Shown: positions 8,590 to 15,222 of the stretch, piece by piece
Layout: each line of letters begins with the position of its first letter
Numbering within the stretch: position 1 is the first letter of the stretch
NCBI GenBank assembly: GCA_025548565.1
Contig: JAJLPB010000022.1
Location: 1 to 64,000, forward strand
Origin: Rugamonas sp. A1-17
GTDB taxonomy: Bacteria; Pseudomonadota; Gammaproteobacteria; Burkholderiales; Burkholderiaceae_D
Length of the DNA: 64,000 nt
Direction of reading: 5' to 3'
Translations under genes and position numbers: made by a program
The notes under the pieces: model-generated
What the model saw: the letters and a program-made list of their open reading frames with translations, nothing else
Database searches by the model: none
What the model was told of the DNA's origin: nothing

Positions 8590-8820
8590 TCAGATTTTAC
8601 GTAAGGCCGACATAGATTTCGCGGTCGCGGCCTTGGCCTTCAAGTGCTCGAGTAGTAGCTCCCAAAACGAAGGCGGAACGTCGTCGAGCTGCTGCCCCGA
8701 ATGCGACATCAACAGCAATGTGCGCACATGTTCCCACCCGTTGGTTGTACTTCCATCTGGGAGTTCGAATCCTGCAGCCTGGGCAACGGCCGAGAGTGGA
8801 ATGGAATTAGTGATTTTCAT
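8590..8820 (-). CDS. Array gene: unknown soluble protein (76 aa)
   Basis: ATG 8820 follows AAGGAAAATT. The protein is helical, with Trp in the middle and a basic C-terminus. An in-frame ATG further upstream (8853) is rejected because the standard junction sits directly before 8820. Confidence 0.55.
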   Translation of the reverse strand: MKITNSIPLSAVAQAAGFELPDGSTTNGWEHVRTLLLMSHSGQQLDDVPPSFWELLLEHLKAKAATAKSMSALRKI

Positions 8821-8831
8821 AATTTTCCTTG

Positions 8832-9137
8832 TCAACCTAGAAGAATTGACCACGTGCCGCGAATAGAGCCCTCAACCCAATTCCCTACCAGCAGCGTGGC
8901 CCCAGGAAACATGTGAAGTGTAGCTCGGCCTGAGAGTCCGTTATGGTTCATGTCCAATGTGAAATGCCCAGTTCCGTCATTTGCTCCGCAGTACTGCTTG
9001 AGAATATCGCGCCCTTCCTCCTCTTCACTGTATTCGATAAGAATCTGCTGGTCGTCGATTTTCACCACGCACGGCGTATCCTCAGATCCCTGTGTGTGAA
9101 AGAAACTGGTCATTACACTGTTTTTCCAGAGCGTCAT
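8832..9137 (-). CDS. Array gene: unknown soluble protein (101 aa)
   Basis: ATG 9137 follows TAAGGAAAAT, where TAA is the stop codon of the preceding gene. The protein is beta-rich, has an acidic run of Glu near residue 40 and a Gly-rich C-terminal half. No family recognised. Confidence 0.55.
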   Translation of the reverse strand: MTLWKNSVMTSFFHTQGSEDTPCVVKIDDQQILIEYSEEEEGRDILKQYCGANDGTGHFTLDMNHNGLSGRATLHMFPGATLLVGNWVEGSIRGTWSILLG

Positions 9138-9144
9138 ATTTTCC

Positions 9145-9237
9145 TTAGTTCGATTCTTCAATTTTGGCAGTAAGTTCACCAACCGCATGGCTCACTGTCC
9201 AGCACAGATTATCATTCGAATCGACCTTATCCCTCAC
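9145..9237 (-). CDS. Array gene: 30-residue microprotein, GTG start overlapping upstream stop
   Basis: GTG 9237 overlaps the TGA of the previous gene (GTGA), and the frame runs 30 codons to a TAA that is itself the start of the next ribosome binding site (TAAGGAAAAT). The residues look coding (CWTVSHAVGELTAKIEE). It may depend on translational coupling, since no separate site is visible. Confidence 0.4.
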   Translation of the reverse strand: MRDKVDSNDNLCWTVSHAVGELTAKIEESN

Positions 9238-9449
9238 CAGGACAATGTACCCGACGGCTTTTGCAGTTCTTCGATTAAGTAGTGAAGCTGATCTCTCCGG
9301 GCATCTAATTCGATGGCGATCCTTTCATCGCTATCGTTCCATTTGCGGGAGCAATCCTCTGAGCGGCGTTTTCGTTCAGCGGCGACAACGTCTTGTTGTC
9401 TATTTAGCGCTGCTATCAAGACTGTTCTCTGTTCTACAGAAATATTCAT
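9234..9449 (-). CDS. Array gene: charged helical protein (71 aa)
   Basis: Rich in Arg, Glu, Asp and Gln with heptad-like spacing, so probably a coiled coil. The start ATG 9449 has only a weak AAAGAC site and lacks the GGAAAAT module. Unknown function. Confidence 0.5.
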   Translation of the reverse strand: MNISVEQRTVLIAALNRQQDVVAAERKRRSEDCSRKWNDSDERIAIELDARRDQLHYLIEELQKPSGTLSW

Positions 9450-9471
9450 GTATTGTCTTTGGCTAAGTTTA

Positions 9472-9663
9472 CTAAGTTATCGATACGGCTGGTACACGCA
9501 AATTTCGGCGCTCTTGGCATGTAAAACAAACCCACCTCATCGTCTTGCCGCGCCGGATCGTACTGCCCGATGCTGCATCGACCTCAGAACCGTGTGTCGA
9601 GCAATATCGACGGCCGGTGCTTCGAGCCGCTGCTTCGGTGAGCTTTTTCAGGGAGTCAGACAT
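9472..9663 (-). CDS. Small zinc-ribbon-like protein (63 aa), copy 2
   Basis: Paralogue of the protein at 5536-5727, with the same CSTH...CFTC zinc-ribbon pattern and a divergent tail. ATG 9663 follows CGAAAAATTTCACGCGT, a variant of the array module. The two genes also match closely at nucleotide level, so together they form an inverted repeat pair of roughly 150 bp about 3.8 kb apart. Confidence 0.6.
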   Translation of the reverse strand: MSDSLKKLTEAAARSTGRRYCSTHGSEVDAASGSTIRRGKTMRWVCFTCQERRNLRVPAVSIT

Positions 9664-9681
9664 ACGCGTGAAATTTTTCGC

Positions 9682-9870
9682 TCAAAGCGGCGCGAGGTGG
9701 TTGCTGTTCAAACCATGACGCTTGTTCACCTGTTGCGCTTGCTTGATGCCCGTCGTTAGCATAAACGCGTTGGCTTTGCGCTGCGCCGCCGGCATCGCTA
9801 CGTAATCCGGGATGTTGTGGAAAGCGTCAGCCAAAGCCATGATGACCTGTTCAGTGGGGGCTGGCACCAT
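9682..9870 (-). CDS. Array gene: unknown protein (62 aa)
   Basis: ATG 9870 follows AGGGGTAGGC. Soluble, helical, Ala/Gln-rich. Its 63-base leader starts with GGAAAATCGCCC and contains the hairpin described at 9890-9910. Confidence 0.5.
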   Translation of the reverse strand: MVPAPTEQVIMALADAFHNIPDYVAMPAAQRKANAFMLTTGIKQAQQVNKRHGLNSNHLAPL

Positions 9871-9889
9871 GCCTACCCCTTCAACGCTA

Positions 9890-9910
9890 AAACCGCGTCT
9901 AGCGCGGTTT
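9890..9910 (-). promoter_or_regulatory. Leader hairpin (AAACCGCG/CGCGGTTT)
   Basis: A perfect 8-bp stem with a 5-base loop lies between GGAAAATCGCCCACAG and the ribosome binding site of the 62-residue gene. There is no U-run, so it is not a standard terminator. A leader with the same flanks but a different stem lies at 13305-13390. Confidence 0.45.
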
Positions 9911-9933
9911 GGATGCTTCTGTGGGCGATTTTC

Positions 9934-10100
9934 CTAGCCGATCACCAGATCAGAGTGGCCGTGCTTAACAAGCCACTGGTTGAATTCGATGCCAGTTTCG
10001 GCGGATGCCCAACGGACTTTCTCAAAATCACGACGCACATTATCCAGGCGAGCCTTTGCAGATCGAATCTGTTCGTGAATTTCGTTGGGGTCGATAACAT
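9934..10100 (-). pseudogene. Array gene with a one-base frameshift near its start
   Basis: The stop (TAG 9934-9936) closes a good coding frame that reads back through FNQWLVKHGHSDLVIG, RDFEKVRWASAETGIE and EIHEQIRSAKARLDN. The only ATG with a ribosome binding site (AGGAGG, then ATG 10100) is in another frame. Adding one base, for example in the CCCC tract just inside the gene, restores a single frame of about 55 codons. It is either a real frameshift or a homopolymer error. Confidence 0.45.
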
Positions 10101-10110
10101 TCGGAACCTC

Positions 10111-10230
10111 CTAACTCCAAGACCGGATCAGCGCTGTTAAATCAATCGCAGTCTTACCGACACTCAGCAAACCGTCAGTGGCCAATTCCTTCTTCTCATC
10201 GAAATAATTTCGTTCCATCTTTCCCGACAT
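10111..10230 (-). CDS. Array gene: 39-residue protein
   Basis: ATG 10230 follows GAAGGAAGATT. Charged N-terminal half, hydrophobic helix at the C-terminus. The stop codon TAG is the first part of the AGGAGG site of the next gene. Leader hairpin copy A lies just upstream. Confidence 0.5.
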   Translation of the reverse strand: MSGKMERNYFDEKKELATDGLLSVGKTAIDLTALIRSWS

Positions 10231-10244
10231 AATCTTCCTTCTTG

Positions 10245-10268
10245 TGGCTACCGGCCAGATGCGGGCGC
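10245..10268 (-). promoter_or_regulatory. CGGNN-loop leader hairpin, copy A
   Basis: Read on the reverse strand: GCGCCCGC, then stem TGGC/GCCA around loop CGGTA, 15 bases before the ATG at 10230. The GGAAAAT module lies about 15 bases on the 5' side. Confidence 0.5.
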
Positions 10269-10291
10269 AACAAAGGCGCGATTTTCCTCGA

Positions 10292-10585
10292 TCAGACCAA
10301 CACAAATCCAGACTGGCCAAATTCGAACTTTGGCAGCATCCATTCGCACTTGAACTCTAGTCCGGCAACCTGCTCCAAGATTCCATCACGGCTGGAGTAC
10401 GACATATTCATTTCGCCGACCTCTCTGATGACGGCGGCAGTGTCCAGCACCAATTTCTGGCCGCGCTCGACATACCACTCCGTCATATTTTCAAGCGCGG
10501 CCGCGACATGCGTCAACGTCCAGTCGCTCCCGTTTGGCAGCAGGTGTTTCGCCAATTCCATGCCTGAGTATACTTGCGGTCTCAT
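10292..10585 (-). CDS. Array gene: unknown protein (97 aa)
   Basis: ATG 10585 follows AAGGTGAAGC. Soluble, mixed helix and strand, ending in FGQSGFVLV. The leader contains the hairpin TTTCGC/GCGAAA (about 10614-10629). Family not recognised. Confidence 0.55.
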   Translation of the reverse strand: MRPQVYSGMELAKHLLPNGSDWTLTHVAAALENMTEWYVERGQKLVLDTAAVIREVGEMNMSYSSRDGILEQVAGLEFKCEWMLPKFEFGQSGFVLV

Positions 10586-10650
10586 GCTTCACCTTATAAA
10601 TCGTTTATACCGTTTTTTCGCAGCCGCGAAACCACGGCGGGAATTTCCGA

Positions 10651-11001
10651 TCAGTTGGTTGACGTGCGATTCTTGGTGCGACCGGCTTTCGCCACTTGGT
10701 CCAAAAAAATATTCAACATGAGCGTCGCGAAACCAACGCCAGACATCCAAGTTGAGTAAAGACTGATCGCCTCATATTCAGCCTTTGCCTTTGCCTTCAT
10801 AGCGGGTAGCATGTAACCCTCGATTGCGTGGTAGACATAGCTTTCACCGGCCAACGAAGCCATTCCGGCAACCAGGGATATAATTGTGAGCCAGTGCAGA
10901 CCACGGTGCATCAGCGTCTCATATGCCTCGGGAGCTTTATAGGCACCGATGGTCAGCGCGACTGGTAGCCCAAGCAGAAAAACCAATAAAGTCGAATCCA
11001 T
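10651..11001 (-). CDS. Array gene: multi-pass membrane protein (116 aa)
   Basis: ATG 11001 follows AAAGGAAAAA. Four hydrophobic segments are visible (about residues 5-22, 34-50, 60-66 with flanks, and 85-100); the C-terminus is basic. Probably an inner-membrane protein. Unknown function. Confidence 0.55.
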   Translation of the reverse strand: MDSTLLVFLLGLPVALTIGAYKAPEAYETLMHRGLHWLTIISLVAGMASLAGESYVYHAIEGYMLPAMKAKAKAEYEAISLYSTWMSGVGFATLMLNIFLDQVAKAGRTKNRTSTN

Positions 11002-11031
11002 TTTTTCCTTTTTCGCGTCTGCTAAATTTTC

Positions 11032-11247
11032 CTATCGCGTCTTCAAAGGCTTACCGATGGCGATCAGTTGCCACATAACGTCATCCGGAATGCTCAAGTC
11101 GTTTTCATTCCGAGCAATCCATCCTCTTTCAACAAGGGGCGCGGCTTCCTGCAACATTTCTGCGTGTGCAGGCGCACCAAAAACCTTGAGCCCGCAGACC
11201 CTTTGCATTATTTGATGCTCTTCATCTGTAATGGCGTTGAGATTCAT
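11032..11247 (-). CDS. Array gene: unknown soluble protein (71 aa)
   Basis: ATG 11247 follows TAGGAATTGGACA, in which TAG ends the upstream gene. Helical with acidic N-terminus and basic C-terminus. Its own stop TAG is followed by GAAAAT. Function unknown. Confidence 0.55.
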   Translation of the reverse strand: MNLNAITDEEHQIMQRVCGLKVFGAPAHAEMLQEAAPLVERGWIARNENDLSIPDDVMWQLIAIGKPLKTR

Positions 11248-11257
11248 TGTCCAATTC

Positions 11258-11641
11258 CTAGAACACATCATTATCATCATCGACATCAACAAGCGGCTTT
11301 CTAACGACACCTGCTTGCTCTGCCTCTGCCTGGCGAGCTGCGATCCGCTGCCCCATATCCTCGCAAAAGGCTGGGACCATCGCCGCAACCTTCGTAAAGC
11401 TGACGCCTTTCTCGGATGTAAGCGCATTGATTATGGGGGGAGTCACCTTGGTTGCTGACAGTCCGGCCGCTATCGTGAGGAAAGTAGCCGCCCCTTTCAA
11501 CACCTCGACCATATCCTCCGGATAATCATCCTCCCCGGCAGCTACATCCTCCGCAAAACCACGCAGCAAGGTTATCGACGTCTCGATGGCGCTCATCCGC
11601 TCCAAAGGCCATTCGTCGGCTGGGGAAGGATTTGTACGCAC
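11258..11641 (-). CDS. Array gene: unknown protein (127 aa), GTG start
   Basis: GTG 11641 follows GGGAAAACG. The protein is helical, with an acidic tail rich in Asp and Asn (VDVDDDNDVF) reminiscent of DNA-mimic or phage accessory proteins. That resemblance is only in charge. Confidence 0.55.
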   Translation of the reverse strand: MRTNPSPADEWPLERMSAIETSITLLRGFAEDVAAGEDDYPEDMVEVLKGAATFLTIAAGLSATKVTPPIINALTSEKGVSFTKVAAMVPAFCEDMGQRIAARQAEAEQAGVVRKPLVDVDDDNDVF

Positions 11642-11653
11642 CGTTTTCCCAGG

Positions 11654-11863
11654 TCAATCCAGTGGAGGCATGATGCCTTTGTTTCGACCTTGCTGCTCCT
11701 GGAACCCACGATCATATTCGGACTTCGCCTCGGCGTCGTTGGCAAACTTCTGTAGGAACTCAGGCTCAGCCGTTGCGTCGCCATTAGCAGCGTCCTGGCC
11801 GTGCTGGTATGCATGGTACAAATCGACGGAGCGTTCAGCAATTTTTCCCGAATCAATTTTCAT
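11654..11863 (-). CDS. Array gene: unknown protein (69 aa)
   Basis: ATG 11863 opens a soluble helical protein with many Gln, Tyr and Ala. The ribosome binding site is weak (GCGAGATACATT) and the 80-base leader carries hairpin copy H. If that hairpin controls access, this is a gene where it would matter. Confidence 0.5.
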   Translation of the reverse strand: MKIDSGKIAERSVDLYHAYQHGQDAANGDATAEPEFLQKFANDAEAKSEYDRGFQEQQGRNKGIMPPLD

Positions 11864-11896
11864 AATGTATCTCGCTACAAAGCGGCCTTTCAGGTC

Positions 11897-11934
11897 GCCG
11901 ACAGCCGGCCGGCACGGTTCGCCGAAGTGGCGCG
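11897..11934 (-). promoter_or_regulatory. CGGNN-loop leader hairpin, copy H
   Basis: On the reverse strand GCGCC is followed by a 6-bp stem GCCGGC/GTCGGC (one G-U pair) around a CGGCT loop. GGAAAAAT lies immediately upstream. Confidence 0.45.
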
Positions 11935-11945
11935 ATATTTTTCCT

Positions 11946-12128
11946 TCAAGGAGTGGAGGGCTTCTCGCCGAACACCAATATGCTCTGGTCAAGCCAGAAA
12001 AAGCTGACCACCTCACCCGCCGCACGGCGGCGCTGCGCATCAGCCAATGCCTTTGCTGCAATACTGTTCTCGCCCAGGGCTTTCGCTGCTGATTGGACGA
12101 TTTCTTCGTTGACGGGGACCATATTCAT
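11946..12128 (-). CDS. Array gene: unknown protein (60 aa)
   Basis: ATG 12128 follows TGAGGAAAATTCCTTG, with TGA the stop of the upstream gene. Ala-rich helix in the N-terminal half, aromatic residues later (FFWLD). Function unknown. Confidence 0.55.
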   Translation of the reverse strand: MNMVPVNEEIVQSAAKALGENSIAAKALADAQRRRAAGEVVSFFWLDQSILVFGEKPSTP

Positions 12129-12141
12129 CAAGGAATTTTCC

Positions 12142-12549
12142 TCAGTCGGACTGCGTCTCATCCCACAGTGCTGCCAACTCCTCCAGATTCCGCACAACGT
12201 TTACTGTGATGAAATTGCTACTAACACCGTCTGCCTCTGTTTCAGCCAATTTGTGCGCAGCTTCTAGCGCGGCGTCCACGTTGCCCCAAGCGTTCCGATA
12301 TGCCGCCGCCAATTTCTCATCCCGAACGTTGGCTACCCAGAAGGACGCGTCAAGGAATTCAACTGCGGTTTCGCGCACGAACTTCAGCACGACGAGCGCA
12401 TCCGGCCTTGCTTGCTCCCGATCTAACTCGGTTGACGTCTTGAAGACTTCAGAACGCTGGCGCAGTTGCTCGTTGATGAAGAACAGCTTCGCTACCTGGT
12501 CGAGGACGGTAAGCGAATGAGGCAAAAAATCGTTTCGTTGTAATATCAT
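12142..12549 (-). CDS. Array gene: helical protein (135 aa)
   Basis: ATG 12549 follows CGGAAAATAACCGAA. Almost entirely helical, rich in Leu, Ala, Glu and Val with several heptad-like stretches. One of the longer array genes. No family recognised. Confidence 0.55.
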   Translation of the reverse strand: MILQRNDFLPHSLTVLDQVAKLFFINEQLRQRSEVFKTSTELDREQARPDALVVLKFVRETAVEFLDASFWVANVRDEKLAAAYRNAWGNVDAALEAAHKLAETEADGVSSNFITVNVVRNLEELAALWDETQSD

Positions 12550-12571
12550 TTCGGTTATTTTCCGAGAACGG

Positions 12572-12802
12572 TTAGGGCTTCGCCGGGATTGCGATTTCAG
12601 CGCAGTCCTCGACGGTGATCGCCGCCATGCGAGCCATACCCTCGGCCACATTCGCGCCAACGATGCTCACCTGGCCGCCAGGATGGCCACCATGATTGAT
12701 GATCGCCATCAGTGCTTCAACATCGGTGACCTTGCCAGGGCCCGTCGAGCCAACCACCACGTTGTTTTCGCCGCTTTCCTGCGCAGCTTTGAGAATGTTC
12801 AT
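12572..12802 (-). CDS. Array gene: unknown protein (76 aa)
   Basis: ATG 12802 follows AAGGACTGGAACG. The central part is rich in Gly and Val (VVVGSTGPGK, then NHGGHPGGQ). GSTGPGK is only superficially like a P-loop; the protein is too short for a P-loop ATPase. Leader hairpin copy B precedes it. Confidence 0.5.
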   Translation of the reverse strand: MNILKAAQESGENNVVVGSTGPGKVTDVEALMAIINHGGHPGGQVSIVGANVAEGMARMAAITVEDCAEIAIPAKP

Positions 12803-12824
12803 CGTTCCAGTCCTTCGCTTTTCT

Positions 12825-12847
12825 CGGCTTCCGGCCGTGCGGGGCGC
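12825..12847 (-). promoter_or_regulatory. CGGNN-loop leader hairpin, copy B
   Basis: GCGCCCCGCA, then stem CGGC/GCCG around loop CGGAA. The closing pair is C-G where copies A, C and E have T-A, a compensatory change. Confidence 0.5.
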
Positions 12848-12864
12848 GAACGCCAATTTTCCTC

Positions 12865-13128
12865 TTAGTCCGCGATCATTTCCGACAGGCGTCCCAGCAC
12901 CTTGCGCGCAAAGCCTGGACCTGCCAGGTTTGCTGCCTCGATGGACTCAAACCCGCCCAGGTCAAATCCCAGATACATCAAGAGAAAAGCGCCGGCGTCA
13001 TCCGTTATGGCGATCATTTCTTGGCCGGCAAACCTGGCTGTCTGCATGATGGCCGGTTTGTCACCAAACCATTTTTGCTGTACGCCCGCAAATTTGACGC
13101 GTCCTTCACCGTTAATTTCGATATTCAT
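12865..13128 (-). CDS. Array gene: unknown protein (87 aa)
   Basis: ATG 13128 follows AAGGAAATTCGA. Mixed alpha/beta protein with a beta-rich N-terminus and a helical end. The stop TAA runs into GAGGAAAATT. Function unknown. Confidence 0.55.
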   Translation of the reverse strand: MNIEINGEGRVKFAGVQQKWFGDKPAIMQTARFAGQEMIAITDDAGAFLLMYLGFDLGGFESIEAANLAGPGFARKVLGRLSEMIAD

Positions 13129-13142
13129 TCGAATTTCCTTGG

Positions 13143-13301
13143 TCAAAGCTTCACGCCGTACTTGATCCGCACTGCGCTACCAATCCCGCACAGTAGTGCA
13201 GGCACAATCCACACGCCGCCAGCCGCCCCGAGCAAAGCTAGCGCAATGCCCGCTACTCCAGCAGCCGCGAACCAGTTACTATAATCATGCAGTTTGCGCA
13301 T
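13143..13301 (-). CDS. Array gene: 52-residue membrane protein
   Basis: ATG 13301 sits one base after GAGGAAAAT. The product has a hydrophobic, Ala/Gly/Leu-rich hairpin (WFAAAGVAGIALALLGAAGG ... VPALLCGIG) and a basic end (RIKYGVKL), typical of a two-helix membrane peptide. Confidence 0.5.
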   Translation of the reverse strand: MRKLHDYSNWFAAAGVAGIALALLGAAGGVWIVPALLCGIGSAVRIKYGVKL

Positions 13302-13304
13302 ATT

Positions 13305-13390
13305 TTCCTCGCTGGCCGGCACAGTACCGACCTTTTCAATGCACCAGGTCCGTCAGGCGGGCCGTGGGTGCTGCTGTGGGTGATTTTCCC
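13305..13390 (-). promoter_or_regulatory. Long structured leader, relative of the one at 9890
   Basis: Starts with GGAAAATCACCCACAGCAGC, close to GGAAAATCGCCCACAGAAGC at the 9.9-kb leader. Both then carry a hairpin (here GGCCCG/CGGACC with a G-T pair, 13350-13366) followed by ATTGAA and a purine tract. The stems differ in sequence but not in pairing. Confidence 0.4.
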
Positions 13391-13393
13391 TGG

Positions 13394-13663
13394 TCAGTTG
13401 ACTCGCATACTGCGCCGTCTTTCGGCCCTGTCGAACTTTGCAGCCGCGAGCGCGATATACACCCGGCCAACCGTTGTGCCAACCAGCGTGTTCGCCCGAC
13501 TAGAGTGGAACGACCAGCTTTCTCGCTCTTGACCATCCTGGCCGACTTCGAGCCGGCACTGCGAATACGCATCGAAGTGTTGGCGGGTCGACCGGCTTGC
13601 TACCGTAATGAGGAGCGCGCAGATGGCCAACACCAGCGCACAGACTGAAAGAGTTAATTCCAT
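13394..13663 (-). CDS. Array gene: single-pass membrane protein (89 aa)
   Basis: ATG 13663 follows TAAGGAAAATTC, the TAA being the stop of a 14-codon frame. Residues 3-23 form one transmembrane helix; the remainder is soluble and basic. Unknown function. Confidence 0.55.
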   Translation of the reverse strand: MELTLSVCALVLAICALLITVASRSTRQHFDAYSQCRLEVGQDGQERESWSFHSSRANTLVGTTVGRVYIALAAAKFDRAERRRSMRVN

Positions 13664-13672
13664 GAATTTTCC

Positions 13673-13717
13673 TTATTGAGGGAAGACAGCTCGCACATAG
13701 CAAGGTGTCTTCCACAT
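13673..13717 (-). CDS. Possible 14-residue peptide (MWKTPCYVRAVFPQ)
   Basis: ATG 13717 is embedded in GAGGAAAATG and its TAA is embedded in the next gene's TAAGGAAAATT, so both ends match the array junction exactly. It could be a leader peptide or a genuine microprotein. Nothing but the junctions supports it. Confidence 0.3.
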   Translation of the reverse strand: MWKTPCYVRAVFPQ

Positions 13718-13734
13718 TTTCCTCTTTACCGCGA

Positions 13735-14148
13735 TTATTTGAAGTCCCGCACCACTGCACGAATCAAAAAACGATCCTTTAACACTATCTTGGGTTCCGG
13801 CCCGCTCCCTATCGTCTGCACGTATTTGGAGTCCAAGGCGACCATAGCCGATATGGGGCGCAGCTTGCCGCCTTGATCGAGCGTATCAAACATCAAGATA
13901 TGTCCGTACTGCGTGTGGATGTAGACTCCATTGCGAAGCGTGCCCATCGCTGCCGGCGGATTCGTTATTTCGACGTTGATCCCCTTGTCATTGGACTTCA
14001 GAACATAGGCCCGCACATCTTTAACGACGGGCTGCGTCGAGGCGTCTACGAAGCCGGAAATAACCGAACCTGGCAGCACCTTATCGGGCGAAGCCGCCAT
14101 AGCGGTGCTTGTAAATGCTGCGATGAGAATGAGGGTGGTTTTAAGCAT
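13735..14148 (-). CDS. Array gene: exported protein (137 aa)
   Basis: ATG 14148 follows TCGGAAAATCC. The first 19 residues are a clear signal peptide (LKTTLILIAAFTSTAMA). The mature part is beta-rich, compatible with a periplasmic beta-barrel or OB-like domain. One of the few array genes with an obvious location (periplasm). Confidence 0.6.
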   Translation of the reverse strand: MLKTTLILIAAFTSTAMAASPDKVLPGSVISGFVDASTQPVVKDVRAYVLKSNDKGINVEITNPPAAMGTLRNGVYIHTQYGHILMFDTLDQGGKLRPISAMVALDSKYVQTIGSGPEPKIVLKDRFLIRAVVRDFK

Positions 14149-14159
14149 GGATTTTCCGA

Positions 14160-14558
14160 TCAGTTTTTCTCTGCGAATACGTATTCGCCGTTTGGTCGAA
14201 TCGCGGCCACGCCAGAACCGGCTTTCTTGAACGTCCAGCGTTCTGTTTGACGCCTTCCAGCCATGACCAACACGACCTCTTTTTCTGCTTCGTTCGGTGC
14301 GAGCACCAAACCCTTGCAAGTAGAGCCATCACCGCAGTCGTAGTCGTCTTGACCGAATACTTGGGCTACATCGCTTCCAAGTTGGACACGATACCCGGCT
14401 GGCATGACGATTGTCGGCTGCGGCATCTCCGCCGCAATGGCAGGCGCTACAGAATGGCTCAGATAATTCCAAGCCATCACCAGCCCCAGCGCTACCACAG
14501 CGCCAATGCCGACGATATAGCGCAGGCGCTGTTCGATGGATTCAAGGTTGAGGTTCAT
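14160..14558 (-). CDS. Array gene: membrane-anchored periplasmic protein (132 aa)
   Basis: ATG 14558 follows TAGGAAAATAGCGGCG. A short basic N-terminus and one helix (about residues 14-33) anchor a domain of about 95 residues with a Cys pair (YDCGDGSTCKG) likely to form a disulfide in the periplasm. It lies next to the exported 137-residue gene; the two may work together. Confidence 0.55.
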   Translation of the reverse strand: MNLNLESIEQRLRYIVGIGAVVALGLVMAWNYLSHSVAPAIAAEMPQPTIVMPAGYRVQLGSDVAQVFGQDDYDCGDGSTCKGLVLAPNEAEKEVVLVMAGRRQTERWTFKKAGSGVAAIRPNGEYVFAEKN

Positions 14559-14571
14559 CGCCGCTATTTTC

Positions 14572-14715
14572 CTATGTGCTAAGGCCGTGTTTGACAGCCG
14601 TAAACCCGGTAAGCCAATCCGACCAGTTTTGTCCATCGGACATAAAGCTGAACGGATTCGACTCGATGGCCACACCGTCGCGGCAAGCCTGTTTGCCCTG
14701 CTCGTATACGTCCAC
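14572..14715 (-). CDS. Array gene: RMF/CrpP-like microprotein (47 aa)
   Basis: GTG 14715 follows GAGGTAAAAC. The sequence pattern VYEQGKQACRDG, then NPF, then W-x-x-W-L-x-G-F, resembles the ribosome modulation factor / CrpP group of tiny proteins (Y-x-x-G-x-x-A-x-x-G, NP[YF], W-x-x-G[WF]). RMF dimerises ribosomes in stationary phase; plasmid and phage relatives exist with other roles. The assignment rests on pattern only. The stop TAG runs into GAAAATAGC of the next gene. Confidence 0.5.
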   Translation of the reverse strand: MDVYEQGKQACRDGVAIESNPFSFMSDGQNWSDWLTGFTAVKHGLST

Positions 14716-14726
14716 GTTTTACCTCT

Positions 14727-14981
14727 TCAAATCTTTGCGGCACGAATTGCCATTCCAGCGTCCACATCGGCTGCGACTTCAGGCTCCATCAGATCGCCAG
14801 CAATTCGCATGACGCGCCACATATCGCCCATGTTCTGGCCGTTTTCTAGACCGACCCCTGGCAAAGCACTTGTGTCGCCTTCCATACCGCGCACGACCGC
14901 GTTGAATACAGAACCCGCACCAAATTCGTCGCACGCGAAAGCGATGTTGTCATTTGTCAGTAGTTTCAGATTTAATGCCAT
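14727..14981 (-). CDS. Array gene: unknown protein (84 aa)
   Basis: ATG 14981 follows TTGGGAAAACGATC. Soluble, helical, many Met, Gly and Ala. The stop TGA leads directly into the AGAGG site of the RMF-like gene. Confidence 0.55.
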   Translation of the reverse strand: MALNLKLLTNDNIAFACDEFGAGSVFNAVVRGMEGDTSALPGVGLENGQNMGDMWRVMRIAGDLMEPEVAADVDAGMAIRAAKI

Positions 14982-14995
14982 GATCGTTTTCCCAA

Positions 14996-15211
14996 TTACT
15001 GGTGACGTTCAACAGCGGTCCAGAATCCTGCTGGCAACGCCGGCACCGATTTTTCGGCTTCGGCGATCGAGAGGCAGCGAAGCATTGCGCGCAGCGGCAT
15101 CGAGACTTCGTTGCCGGCGGCGTCCTGGAACGTGAAGCCGGAGCCGCTGGTCGACGCGATGCTGCACTCGCGGTCATCCAGTTTTATTTTTGCAGTGCTT
15201 GTCGTGGCCAT
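14996..15211 (-). CDS. Array gene: unknown beta-rich protein (71 aa)
   Basis: ATG 15211 follows GAAGGAAGCGAC. The N-terminal two thirds look like small beta strands (KIKLDD, SGFTFQDAAGNEVSMPL), the end is helical. Likely a small single-domain protein. Unknown function. Confidence 0.55.
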   Translation of the reverse strand: MATTSTAKIKLDDRECSIASTSGSGFTFQDAAGNEVSMPLRAMLRCLSIAEAEKSVPALPAGFWTAVERHQ

Positions 15212-15222
15212 GTCGCTTCCTT

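Noticed and set aside
12572..12802. A P-loop (GSTGPGK) in the 76-residue array protein
   Set aside because: The protein is far too short for a P-loop NTPase fold and lacks a hydrophobic strand and Walker B.
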